DNA from: Allium sativum
Taxonomy: Eukaryota; Streptophyta; Magnoliopsida; Asparagales; Amaryllidaceae
Assembly: GCA_030737875.1 (NCBI GenBank)
Contig: CM060911.1
Span: 93,702,599-93,766,598, forward strand
DNA length: 64,000 nucleotides
Direction of reading: 5' to 3'
Of this stretch, positions 34,784-47,521 are shown in pieces. Position numbers and translations under genes: made by a program. A model generated the notes under the pieces. The model was not told where the DNA came from. It ran no database searches and was given only the letters and a program-made list of their open reading frames with translations. Each line of letters begins with the position of its first letter. The stretch's first letter is position 1.

Positions 34784-37700
34784 TGAAGCGACCCAAACTT
34801 CCCCGGTCTCCGAAGAGAAGAGAAAGAACGAATTACTGCGAGGAGAAGACAAATCAGAACGCAGATGGAAGAGCATTTCATTGCTTATTACAACAATTCC
34901 ATCAGAACACAAGAATATACAGAGTATAAATGAATATTACACAGAAAATATCAGAGATTTAAATTACATTTAAATACATCGCAGCGGAAATAATACAAAA
35001 CACAACTAGAAGGAGATATACGGATACAAAGCTTTCCGGATATCGTTCCAGCTGTAAACCAGGATCCTATGAATATAAATCTGCAAAACCAAAACTACTA
35101 GCTGCCCGTGTCAAAGTAAGGGCACCCAGAGTTTAGGTTAAAACAATAAACTCCAGGTCAGTCATGGGACTGGTGTGAGAACTAAAACAGTTATTATTCT
35201 TTATTTTAAAGTTCGGTAAATCAAGGGACCAAGCCGTATAAAACGGAATAGGTTTCCTCCCAAGAAAACCAGTGCATAAAACAAACAGCGCAATGATAAA
35301 TAAAGAACAATGAAGCTATTATAAGACCCATATCCCATCACACAATGCAACGCAAGCCGGAGGATAGGGTTTTAACCTTATAATAGCCAAAGAATGCATG
35401 ATACGTTTAAAATAGATTATTTGATACTATTATAAGTGCATAGTGTATAAAACAACTTCAAATCATAAGTATCAATCATAGACGGCATAAGCGCCCCATC
35501 CCACTATGTTGCCATACTAGGTTCTACAAATAAAACTGCAAAGGTCACGTATTTGGAAACTGGATTTCCATCTATGAACCGAGGCAAAAGATAGTCCTCT
35601 ACCGATTCGAGACTGTCTAATCCGAGTCTCGGGAACAGCCGCAACTGCCCCTTGGATCATCAGGGCCGGTCCACCGATGTGGATTATAATGCCTGAACAC
35701 TACGTTTCTCTGCCCTATGGGGCGTAAATGAGCCAACAAATGACTCCATCGAACCCGGATCGTCCGATCAAAACGAGGCGCCTCGCAACAGCAACAACCA
35801 CAAAAGTCAAACTCGTCAGGGCGTGTAAAACCACTGACGCCACTTCTAACAAGAAAGAAAACGCATTCCCCATCTGAGGTCCTTCTCCCGTTTTTAGTTC
35901 ATACCGGGTGTGAAACTCGCGAAGTAAACGTTACACAAAGCTACGCCACAAAGGCCGTGCATCGATCATCAACAACAAGACTTTGCTTTTCAACAGAAGC
36001 CTTGATCATTCGCCACACAGACAATTCACTCTATGCGTGTGATATCCATCAGTATATAACCCCTGAGCTCGTACGTCTCAGAGAAAGGCGTTAAGCAAGA
36101 GAATAAATTCTCCGCTGCCAAACATATTTAATAGAAATCAATCACACAGACTAAAATCCAATGTCAGACACACAGTCCATTTACAAGTCCGTTCTGGGTC
36201 TGAACGAAACCGGAGGCACCTAGTACCCCGCATATCCATCGATCTCCAAGTACGTCTGGACGATCACCAACTGTTTCCATCTTCTTAGGTGTACATCCCA
36301 ATCAAGATCATCAGTAATTATCCAAGCGACGTGAATACCTCCGGTGTTCGACCACCGTCTTCATCTTCGACTTATCGTCGTATCAGTTATTCAGAATGGG
36401 ATAAACCCGGTCTTTCCGAATAACTCGCGTATATTATAAACAGGTGTTACGCAAACACAACATACGCCTCATTCCAATTCATCAGTCACTAACCGTGAAT
36501 TAATCAAGAGAATAATTCCCCAAATATTAACCCCGAAGGCCGAAACCAACATCAGATCAATATCCAGAAGACCATTCTACTTAGCTAACCGACAGTTAGT
36601 TTCTAAATTTCTCATTCACAGGGAAAGTTTCCCATTAATTTTATCAAAGATAAATTCCTTGAATTTATTCTTTAATCTTCTTTTGAATTTCGATTCAACT
36701 AGTCGGGATTAACGAACCTTACCGAAGTAATCATTTGTTTTAATTTCCCAATCCCAACCTATTCATACTATGAAGTAAAACTGGTAATACTTCATATCTA
36801 ACACCACGGTGTTATCAGTAAATTCAATTACCATTTCACGTTTAAATCTAATTAAATATTTAACTATCGCCTGGAGCAAAACTGGTGATACACCATTCTC
36901 GATCATTTCAATCTAATTAAAGATTCACTAAAACTCCACTTAGTTTTAATCTTTGACCGGGTTAAAGAATCACTATCATTTAAAAACACGGTTCACGATA
37001 AACCCAAAATCACATTTCATTCAGTCCCTAACTGTGAATTAGCAAGTGAGCAGTTCCCTAAGTATTAACCCCGAAGGCCGAAACCAACATATATAAATAC
37101 CTATGAAACCATTCAACTTAACTAACCTCCAGTTAGTTTCTGATTTTCTTAATTCCTTTGGGTCTAAGAACAGTATTATTGAAGATACCGTTCACGACAA
37201 CCCAAAATCATGTTTCATTAATTATCGGGTTAAAGAACAAGTGTTATATAAAACACTGTTCACGATAAACCCAAGAATCAATTCGAATTCAATTCCAATT
37301 AAATATTATTTAATTGGTACACTTCATTAAATCTAACTAAAAAGATTTAATCATTTTCTCCGCTGGGCTTAAGAACAGTGTTAATGAAGACACGATTCAC
37401 GACAAACCCAAATAACATTTGATATTAAATACAAGGCTCTGAATAGAAAATATATCGGCTTATATTCAATATCAAATTCTACGACCAACAAATATCGTAT
37501 TGGAAATAACGATATAAATATATCTTTCAAATTTCCATAACAATATCTGTGTAATCACGAAATCCAACATCGAAATAATCCAAAGACAGTTTCGATACAA
37601 ATCCATTCCAATTCAATTCTTGGAAATTCTGGTTATTTTTAAAACCCTTTTCAAATTCAATTTATTTATTTAAAAATAAATAGAATTTTAATTCTAGTTC

Positions 37701-37988
37701 AAAACTAGTTCATTTCGATAAAAATCTATTTTTATCTTTTCAAATATGGAGTTTTTCATCCCAATTCTTCACAAATCATTTCTTATGATTTTACACAAAT
37801 TATTACTATTTTTAATAATTTTATCAAGGCCCGTACAGTCGATTTCCATCAACGGCCATCGAATTGCTCTTACAACGACCTTTTCCAAATTTGATTTGGA
37901 CGTATCTCCAAATCTAACCGTTAGATTTCTAATTTCTAATAATTGTTAGAAAGCTCTTTTCGATACGAACCCAACGGTTCCAGTTTTA

Positions 37989-38012
37989 GGACAATCCGAC
38001 GGTCGGATCTCC
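37989..38012. other. Conserved LTR hairpin (B2 copy)
   Basis: GGACAATCCGACGGTCGG followed by ATCTCC; same position and context as in B1 with one change in the stem. Confidence 0.6.
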
Positions 38013-39237
38013 TGTGAAATCCGTTCGAAGTCAATGGTCGAAATTCGCGAACTGCCGCGGCGCGGCGCGTTCTATTCAGGCCATTATATTATATATATAA
38101 TATATACTTCGTCGATTTCCTTTTTAAAACGTATTATATAAATTGTTTTAAATTCGTTTTCAAAATGATTTCAACTTCTTTTTCAAATTCAAATCAAAAT
38201 TGAATTTTCCTTTACAAATTCGTTTTAAATTCATTTCAAATTGATTTCAAATCAAATCGATTTTGAATTCAAATTCTGTTCGTTTTCAATTCAATTCAAT
38301 TTCAATTCGAATTCCTTTCTATTCGATTTCAATTCGAATTCATTTCTATTCAGTTTAATTCGAATTCATTTCTATTCAGTTTCAGTTCGAATTTCAATTC
38401 TTTTCAAAATATCTTATTTTGAAATTACTTTCGATATTCATTATAAAATGAATAAAATCGATATAAATATCATTCGCGTCAAAATGGCGTCAATCTAATC
38501 AACACGGCTTTATATATTTCTATTTTCAAATATTCTATTTCAAATATTTCTTTTTCAAAACTGGAATGAGGCCCAATCATTTACAATATAATGTTAATTA
38601 TATGGATTTTCTACAACACATGTATACAATAACAACGATGAATAATCAACCATCATCCAAAGTGCATTCTACACTGTATAAGCATCAAATATAAATATTC
38701 AATGCTTATAACAGTCTGTCAATCAATCGATCAACATACAACTAAACAATCGGGATTAGTGTACGTCATATATCATCCCAATACCCGTGTGGGGTTTCAA
38801 ACAATCAAACACAGATTTTATTTGTGCAGTTGGGCGATGTGTAAAATTTATCGTCCCAATCAATATCAGTCAAATGTGTGTATATAAACAAATCGTCCAA
38901 TTTGTTTACTTTTATTTCATTTCATATACACGTTAAAAATTTTATTTTATTTTTACTATAAAATATTTTCCACTATAAAATATTTTATTTCATATCGCAT
39001 CACACAATCAACTACACATCAAAACCAAACAAACAAGCATACAAGCATTCCATGGTCTGTGGACGACGGGTGTCGGGTGCTACTAAACACCGTCTGCATC
39101 CCAGTATATATTCCAACTAAAAAATTAAATTAAAGGTGAGAAGTTCTCACGGAATAGCTAATCCAACGCCACGACTCTTCTTAGGTAGAAATCTTCGTCG
39201 TTCTTGCCTCTTGTCACTTTCTTTGCCCGTATTCTCT

Positions 39238-39810
39238 ACATATATAAAAATCGCATTTTTACTTCGCTATTCAATATATAAAAATCGAATTTTTACTTTG
39301 CTATTCCATATATAAAAATCGATTTTTTACTTTGCTATTCAATATATAAAAATCGAATTTTTACTTTGCTATTCATTATATAAAAATAGAATTTTTACTT
39401 TGCTATTCAATATATAAAAATCGAATTTTTACTTTGCTATTCAATATATAAAAATCGAATTTTTACTTTGCTATTCAATATATAAAAATCGAATTTTTAC
39501 TTCGCTATTCAATATATAAAAATCGAATTTTTACCCTGCTGTTCAATATATAAAAATCAAATTTTTACTTCGCTATTCAATATATAAAAATCGAATTTTT
39601 ACTTCGCTATTCAATATATAAAAATCGAATTTTTACTTCGCTATGCAATATATAAAAATCGAATTTTTACTTCGCTATGCAATATATAAAAATCGAATTT
39701 TTACTTCGCTATTCAATATATAAAAATCGAATTTTTACTTCGCTATTCAATATATAAAAATCGAATTTTTACTTTGCTATTCAATATATAAAAATCGAAT
39801 TTTTATCGCT
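39238..39810. repeat. 34-bp minisatellite in LTR B2, about 16-17 units
   Basis: Same unit as in LTR B1 but about two units fewer, with its own distribution of TTTGC/TTCGC variants. The array has changed length since the two LTRs were made identical at insertion. Confidence 0.93.
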
Positions 39811-39993
39811 ACTTCTTATACAAAAATCTCGCCTTCCTATGATTAAAAATCTCGCTTTTCATAATATAAAAACATCGCCTTTTCTTTGATTACATCACGT
39901 TCAAAAATACGACCTTTTTTTCATATAAAATCCTGATTTTAAAACTAATTATTTTAAGTTAAAAATAAACAAAAACTGAAAACTTTAAACAAA

Positions 39994-40224
39994 TCAAAAT
40001 AAAATAATAAGGGAAAACTTACAGTCATCCAACGGGGAGGGGGTGTTGCAATTGAAGAAGGGGACGGGGTGCCCGCTAGTTAGTCGCAGGAGGGGGTGGA
40101 CTTCAGGGTAGCGCAGGTCAAGGGGGAGTTGCGGGTGGTGGGTCAGGTGGCGGGGGAAGGCGCGGCTAGGCGCAGGCGGGCCCAGGGGTGGCTGACATCG
40201 CGGTTTAGGGGGGGTAACGGCCAA
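39994..40224 (-). other. Small sense-strand ORF in LTR B2 leader (76 aa)
   Basis: Starts MAVTPPKPRCQPPLGPP; counterpart of the B1 ORF at 32433-32663, equal in length with a handful of substitutions. Coding is unproven. Confidence 0.2.
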
Positions 40225-40374
40225 ACCAAAAGGGGGAAAGAGAGGAACAGGCGCGGAGGAGAGAGGTGGAAGGGGAGAGCGTTCGATGGAGATCGGAGCA
40301 GGTCGTGCTTGTGGCGATGGCGTCCGTCGCGTGGAGGAGGAGCGCGTCTTTTTTTTTCGGTCTGAGAAAGTTAC

Positions 40375-40435
40375 AGATAGGAGGGAGAGGGATAAGGGAG
40401 AGAGAGTGAATTATATAATATATATTTATTTTATT
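40375..40435 (-). promoter_or_regulatory. Candidate LTR B2 promoter (TATA plus CT-rich start region)
   Basis: Same arrangement as in LTR B1: an AT run with ATATATATTATATAA on the minus strand (about 40411-40426), then CTCTCTCTCCC. About 0.9 kb inside the LTR start. Inferred from layout only. Confidence 0.4.
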
Positions 40436-41305
40436 TTATTTTCAAAAAGGTACTTTTTATTTCGACCTCGAAATCGAATCCACCGACTGTCGTCCATAGC
40501 TAATTACCCCCATTCCGAACACAATGGGATGTGTATCGTAGGCTGATTCGATCGTTTCGATCAGTTCAAAATCAAAATATAAATTTATATATTGATTTTG
40601 AACGCACATTTCAATTTACCGGGGCCACATACTGACTAGAAAAATTCCCGAAAAATATTTTCTAGCTTCGTATTGACGATACGGTCCTAACAAAACTAAT
40701 TTCGTTGAATTCTGAGACTGTTTGAAAAATGGCCATTTTCCAGTCGATTAAAATCAACTAAAACTTGTAAAACGCGTTTTCCTCCGCCACACTCACATAT
40801 TGATTCGAAAAATTATGAAAATTGGAATCTAGCAATAACATGACATCACGGATCCAACAAAAGTGGTTTCGTCGAAATCCGAGGTCGTTTGCAAAATTTC
40901 CATTTTTATGGGCCTGAATTCCATAGCGACTATTCAGAATTTTCAACTGGACATATCTTTTGATTCCCGCTATGAAATTTCGATTTTTCGGGTTCATTGG
41001 AAAGATAGTCACAATTAGATTCCATTATTTTTGGTTTCACTAAAATCCGGTTTATTTTGCACCGGGTACATTCGTTTGAAGTTTGAAATCGAATTATCGA
41101 ACTACCGCGCCAGTTTCGATTCCTTTTATAATGATAAATAAATATTTATATTCTAACGACGATCTATATACTATATACGTTTGAATTCTATTCAATACAA
41201 ATTTCTCGTCGTTATTATTTAAAATAATTCATTTTAAATAATCAAAATTCGCTAAAATTGCCAAAATAAAAATTTTAAACTGGCCCAGATTTCCGGGTTA
41301 TTACA

Positions 41306-42312
41306 GTTATAATAATTTGTCCTCATATACAATACACAGCGGAATAGTAATTAATACGTCTGAACTCTTTCGGCACATCTCCTGAACTTCAAAGTGTCCA
41401 ATAACCTGAAACTGCACAACCTAGTCTAACCCGAGCATTACAAATACCGGGTCAGTCTGGTGAACCAGAGTGAGAACAACTTGCAAAGTTTTAAGGGGAT
41501 CATCCAACTCAATTTTAAAGTTCAAAAATCTTTTCGAAAGAAAAGGATAATCGTAAGACCAATTCCACACAAAAATACGAACGGTTTTTACCTTACGATA
41601 ACCCAAAACATTTTGAAATCATATATCTTTTCTGATATTATAATAGTGTCTAAATACAAATAAATATCAATCTAGCGGAACATTTGCATCTCACGCTCCA
41701 CATATATAGTATACAATCAAAACCACGGACGCTTATTGGAGATTGGATTTCGACTATGACAAGGTATGGAACCACCTGCCAATAGTGTATCTCTAGAGGC
41801 TAATACACTGGGTTCAACAAGAACGTCTTGCAACCCGACCACACATGACCGACCACTCATTTCGCTTGAGTGTATCGAATGTATATCACCAACGGTTGGG
41901 ATCAGCAACTGTTTCCCGAAAAAGGGACAGCATCGATGGATTAAAGAAGCAAAAGGAATTTCTCTAGATAGATGATTATACACCCTAATGGGTGCGACCC
42001 ACATAGCCATGCTGCCAGTTCGATTTTTGTCATTTCCCATTTGTGAGGCTTGAGGCTAGGATTTTCCTTTGGAACATCTGGCCTTCATTTACTTTGAAGG
42101 CCACATTGTCAGATCCGTCAAATCACTAGCTGACGTCCACAAATATACTCTGGGTTTTAAAGAAGGGCCATTCTTTGCCACCAACTTGGTATATTTGTAA
42201 AAATCAATGTACGTGGTTTCTAGGAAATACTCTATCAGACATTTGTCCATATAAGTCATCCAGGAACAGGATGAACCAAAGGTACCCTCCTACTGTATCC
42301 GTAGATTCCAAC
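41306..42312 (-). repeat. LTR D, right piece
   Basis: It continues the C-like LTR interrupted at 15839 and follows LTRs C block by block: GCGGAATAG, the CCGGGTCAGTC block, GACAAGGTATGGAACCACCT at 41758-41777, ACACATGACCGACCACTCAT, ACCAACGGTTGGGATCAGCA. It is clearly diverged from C. It ends at 42312 where LTR B' starts. No coding. Confidence 0.75.
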
Positions 42313-42513
42313 TGTAATAACCAGGAAATCCGAGCCAATTTAAAATTTTTATTTTGGCAATTTTGATGAATTTTGAATATTTAAGATGAATTATTTTAAA
42401 TAATAACGACGAGAAATTTATTTTGAATAGAATTAGAACGTATATATTTATTCGAATCGACGTTAGAATATAAATAATTATTTATAATTATAAAAGGAAT
42501 TGGATAAGGTGCG
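42313..42513 (+). repeat. LTR B', left piece (plus orientation)
   Basis: TGTAATAACCAGGAAATCCG is the start of a B-type LTR read on its own strand (compare the reverse complement of 41305 downward). Opposite in orientation to element B. Interrupted at 42513 by array C; resumes at 60332. Confidence 0.85.
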
Positions 42514-43986
42514 TGTAATGACCCGAAAATCCGGACCAATTTGAGTTGACTAAATAACAAAAGTCCAACCCCAAATTGCACTGGAAATTCAAGAAATTAT
42601 TAGAAAGAAGATAGAGGGTGAGGATAGATAAGATAGAACTATAGAATAGAAGAAGAAGAACATCATCATTAGAGTAACACGAGTCTCACAGCGGAACGAA
42701 TAAAATATAACATAACTTTTGAAATACAAATAGTATATGTATACAATAGCATTTCAGAGTACAGCACTTACAACAAAAGCGGAAATAATAATAGCTATAG
42801 AATCTTGAAGCTTCCTGCTCCAAGCTCCCCAAGTGTATCTGTAAAATCCTGAACTACTTGACTGCCCGTACAAATTTAGGCACCCAAGAGTTTAGGCAGA
42901 ACAAAACAAAGTAAACTCCGGGTCAGTCATGGGACTCGTATGAGTAAAACAGTTTAAATAAGTAAACGATATCTCATAAGACCACGCCGTACAACGGAAC
43001 GGGTTTTTCCCTTATGAGAATCCAAAATATCTTTATATCAAAAACCTTTTGATACTATAATAATGTCTATCAACCACAACTATAATAATCATCTAGCAGA
43101 AACGCTTTCATCTCACGTTCTACATTTATAGTATACAATCAAAACCCCAAGCACGTATTGGGAAATGGATTTCCAACTATGACAAGGTATGGAACCACCT
43201 TCCGATCAGTGTACTCTAGGAACGATACACTGGAGTTCAACAAGAGCATCTTGCAACTCAGCCACACATGACCGACCACTCATTTCTCTTGAGTGTATCG
43301 AATGTACATCACCAACGGTTGGAATTAGCAACCGTTTCCCGTATATATATATATGGGACAGCATTGATAGATTAAAGAAGCAAATGAATATTCTCTAGAT
43401 AGGTGATTATACACCCTACTTCGGTGCGACCGACTTAGCCATGTTGCCTGCCCGATTTTTGTCATTTACCAGTTGTTGAGGCCAGAAGCTACGATTACTT
43501 ATCTTTCCTTGATAGCGCAATTAATTTGAATGCCACATTATCAGATTCGTTAATCATTAGTTGGATCTGCACAAATAGATTCTGGATATTATGCGAAGGG
43601 AATAAATCCGTTGGCCACCATATATATTTGTACAGTCCAACCCATTCGATCATTGGAAATACTTTGTCAGACATTCGTCCATTTACGTTCGTTCTGGGAT
43701 TGAACGAAACCGAAGGCACTATTCAGTACATCCATCCTAGTCACTGTTATCTAAGACTTATACAATAGCCCTTGCACTTTACTCCGTCTTCAATTTTCTT
43801 TGGCATATTCGCAACGCTTATGCCAATACAGAGTGGTTCTTTGGATAAGAATCCAACTGGTCTCTCCATATTAACAACGTTAAAATGGTAAAACTTTGAT
43901 AGTCTGTGATTTAACTATCAAATGAAACATGTCGGTGTTCACACAACGATCTTATTTCCAAATGGAAATATCGATCCAATCATCCA

Positions 43987-43988
<2 letters not shown>

Positions 43989-44050
<62 letters not shown>
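43989..44050. repeat. (TA)n microsatellite in LTR C1
   Basis: A run of about 62 nt; the same site in C2 (50432-50472) and C3 (56788-56817) is shorter. Confidence 0.95.
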
Positions 44051-44053
<3 letters not shown>

Positions 44054-46125
44054 TATTCCTAATTTTCTCTGATTAGAAAATATACGTTATTAACATTGGA
44101 AAACATTTCAAATCCTCATTCCCGCATCACTACCATTCCACAACCATTAGTCCGTAACTGTAAACTAGTAAGAGAACAATTCTCTAAGTTTAAACCCCGA
44201 AGGCCGAAACCAACATCAGATCGATACTCTGGAAACCGTTCAACTTGCCTAATCTCTAGTCAGTTTCTAAATTTTGCTTAACTCTATTTGATTTACTCTA
44301 TTTCGAATAACTAATATTTGATTAACTCTACTCGTCGATTTACTCTTATTCACTAACTTTATTTGTTTTACAAAGATTTCCTTTTAACAACGTTTATTCC
44401 TTTATAAAGATTACCTTACCACAGCGTTTATTCACTTAAAATGATTACCTTTCACAGCGTTTATTTACTTATAATGATTACCTTTCACAGCGTCTATTCA
44501 CTTAAAATGATTACCTTTCACAGCGTTTATCTTTTTATAACATCCTATTCCGTTATAAATAATTCCCTTATCAATTCTATTTATTTTATAAATAAATATT
44601 CCTTTATTCTATTTATTTTCTAAATAAATATTCCTTTATAAAATCCTATCGATTTTATAAATAAATAAATTCATTTTCAATTAAACCTTGGAAATTTCCT
44701 TTCTATATTCCAGTATCACTTATGGGGTTTAACGTGTCGTATCACAATGATCAATATCATTCAAACATACAAAATCAACAACAGATTTTATAACACAACA
44801 TATATCATAATATATGAAAACAGTAAAAATAAATGTTGAGGAATCCCACTGGATTCCTCCAACCTGTCTCCCTGCATCCACAGATGTTACACAATAAAAT
44901 ATACATCAATTTCATTCCAACATGAAATATACTGATACAGAATCAAATATTGATTGTCGATTTTTATCTATAACTAGATCTACGTTTTCAATCAAATCTA
45001 TTTAACAGTCCAAACAATCAATATACAACAATCAAAAAATAAAGTACAGTTTATAAAAATATAAACTGAGCAAAGTTAGTGAGTTTTACTCACATTGGAC
45101 GATCATCGTTAATAACGATAATTGTCGGTAGATTCTGACAGACAATTTATTTCTGCGACATTCTAGTATCTCAGATTCCAGTCGTATCAATTTCCAAGCG
45201 ACGGTCTCCTTGTTAAGGTTCCAACGGTTTTCAGTCGCGTCTGATTCAAGCATTAAACCGGCCCAATATCTTCTGTAAAGCCCACGCCCGTTCTTTGAAC
45301 CAAACCCACTTCCTTCTTTAAACTAAAGTCCACTTCCCCTTCATGTTTCGCTCCTGTACACAACAACTGCTCTTCCATATTTTTCCATCATTCTCTATTA
45401 TTCTTCATTTTATATTCACTTTCTTCCGTTCAAGAACATCCGCACCGGACATTTTTGCACACGTCCATGCATCAAGGGATCATTTCACCAAAATTTAAAT
45501 GACTTCTTTCCATCCTAGTTGCGTATGTACTCCCTTCTAACACACATTTACATCACACAAGCAATAAACTCCCTTCCTGGCAAATACAAATCACAGTACA
45601 TGCGTAACCTTACAGTCATGTAAACCATTATACATGCCATTCTCGCAACTCCACTATACAGTCCATCTTTCTTCACCAAAAACAAGATTCCGATTCCTGG
45701 AAACTTCGAACAGAACTCCCTTCCCTTATCCATTTACAGAACCTGCTTCCTTCACTATTCACGTGTTGACCCTTCATAGACGCCCCTAACTCTCATTATC
45801 ATTAAGCAACAAAACATTTTGCTTAACCCTTTGTTCTGTCACTTGAATACCCTTCCAGCACCATTCACGTGTTGACCCTTCCTTCATTCTAAATCACACG
45901 CCATGCCAAGAACGTTTCCACTTCAACTCATGCACTACAAAAATGTCACACCCCTTCCCGCTCCACTAATGCGCTCACGTCCTTCTCTCCGTCGTTCCTT
46001 CACTCTTCACTATATCACGTACATCCTACATCATTACATGCAAACACATGTATTCACTCAAAAGTTTCCACCTTCAAGGCCCTACATACGCCATTAAGGT
46101 ATTAGCTTACGGCTAATCCGCATAC

Positions 46126-46548
46126 ATGAACCCACACGTGCTAATATGTCCTCCTGCATTCTTCATAATTTATTTTTCCAACATCATCGTGTCCCTCTCT
46201 GTCCTCCCCGTTTACACCATGAATCCAAAAACTGCCGATGCCATTATCCACCTCTTCAAACTCTCCTTCTCCACCACAAAGATTCGAACTCGAACCCCGG
46301 CCTCCTTCCACGACTTCGGCCTCCCAATGTCAGGTGCTACAAAAATTTATTTTATTAAATACCCGCAAATTTTCATAAGGTGTTATTCGTTACGACAAAC
46401 TCAGATTCATGCTCGGTTTTCCCTCCGGTCATCTCCAGTTCCCCCACATATTGGCCCTAGCACCACTGCTCGAAAACTGAGCATCGCGGAAATGGATTTA
46501 AAACTATACTGGATCGAAGCCTATCCTCATACGAAGGAGAAATACTAG
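46126..46548 (+). other. 140-codon antisense ORF in LTR C1
   Basis: Open from MNPHVLICPPAFFI to HTKEKY, on the strand opposite to the element's sense. The same ORF with identical ends is open in C2 and C3. No known domain; the copies are too similar for openness alone to prove selection. Confidence 0.2.
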
Positions 46549-47521
46549 TTTGGTTAATTTAGGATTTTTGTTTGAATTTATGTGGATTTTATGAAGTTGG
46601 ATTTCTCGTTTTGCTTTGTGGAGGAATAATCGGCGGCTGTAAATTGAGATTTTGGTTTGGGAAATAAGTAAAGGTATTATATAGTCAAACCAAAGGTGCA
46701 ATACTGGTGGACAGAAAAACGTTCACACAAAAGAAGGGACGTGGTGCTTTAGGGACCAAGTCTTGGCCTTGGAAAGGATTTGAGATATTTTTGGGAGGCC
46801 CGTACGAGTTTTCATTATATTAAAGTTAATGAATATATATATATATATATCTACAAAAACCAACCCTATATACTTAAGTTAGGAATATAGTGTAGTATCC
46901 CATTTTATAAAACTCCGTTCACTACGACTTGCTATCAACAGAAATAAGGGTATTGCTGTGTTGAGCAAGGTTCCTCGATTCCAGAAATATAATAATACCG
47001 GTAGTTGGACTCATATTGTGAAACCCAAAAATGTTGATTACAGGGTGCAAAATTCTTCAAATAAAAAGTTGCTTGTTTAATTAATTAAAAATTACCATAA
47101 AATTCTAAAAATTAAATTATCACTACGCCTCAAAAGAACCTTGTCTAAATTCAAACCCGATCTCTAGTTATATCGAATAAACCGGTATGGTCGATAAACG
47201 ATTCTATAGCGACTATTTTAAAATTTGATTTGGACATATCCCAAAATCTACACGATGAAATCCCGATTTTTCTCTTCCACTAGAAAGATATACTCTACCA
47301 GCTCCGTGCGTTTCTTGTTTCACATAAATACGGTTTAGAACGAATCCTGTACATTCAGTTGAAGTTCGAATCTCCAAATTACGAACTGCAGCGCCATTTC
47401 AAGCTCGATTTTAATTATAATATAATTATACGTTCTAACATCGTCGATTAAATAATATATTACTTGTTTTAAATAATTAAATAAGTTAATTATTACACCG
47501 TCAAATATCCGGGTCATTACA

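Larger units (their letters stand above)
15840..41305 (-). mobile_element. Element B: non-autonomous giant-LTR retrotransposon (contains the Tekay insertion)
   Basis: Without the Tekay insertion this is about 14.1 kb: LTR B1 (15840-17071 plus 28389-33752), interior 33753-34783, LTR B2 34784-41305. LTRs start TGAAGCGAC and end CGGGTTATTACA on the plus strand; the element's sense is minus, from the primer-binding site near LTR B2 and the polypurine tract near LTR B1. The flanks are GTTAAC before and GTTAT after, sharing GTTA, a probable decayed 5-bp target duplication. LTR D continues across it. There is no coding interior, so it must have used enzymes from elsewhere. Confidence 0.85.
34784..41305 (-). 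repeat. LTR B2, complete (6522 bp)
   Basis: TGAAGCGACCCAAACTTCC...CGGGTTATTACA. It is the uninterrupted version of LTR B1 and shows the empty Tekay site at 36009-36027. The order of sub-blocks is as in B1: hairpin 37989-38012, minisatellite 39238-39810, small ORF 39994-40224, promoter-like block 40375-40435. An LTR of this size around a 1-kb interior is extreme. No conserved protein is seen apart from the small ORFs noted separately. Confidence 0.92.
42514..47521 (-). repeat. LTR C1 (5008 bp)
   Basis: First LTR of the array. TA runs at 43342-43354, 43989-44050 and 46833-46850. A 33-bp repeat (AAAATGATTACCTTTCACAG plus CGTTTATTCACTT) spans about 44400-44535. A 140-aa antisense ORF lies at 46126-46548. 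The most diverged of the three LTRs. Confidence 0.92.

Noticed and set aside
44441..44623. ORF with a repeated 11-residue peptide (MITFHSVY type), also in C2 and C3
   Set aside because: A 33-bp DNA repeat gives an 11-codon period by itself. There is no sign of coding beyond the repeat.
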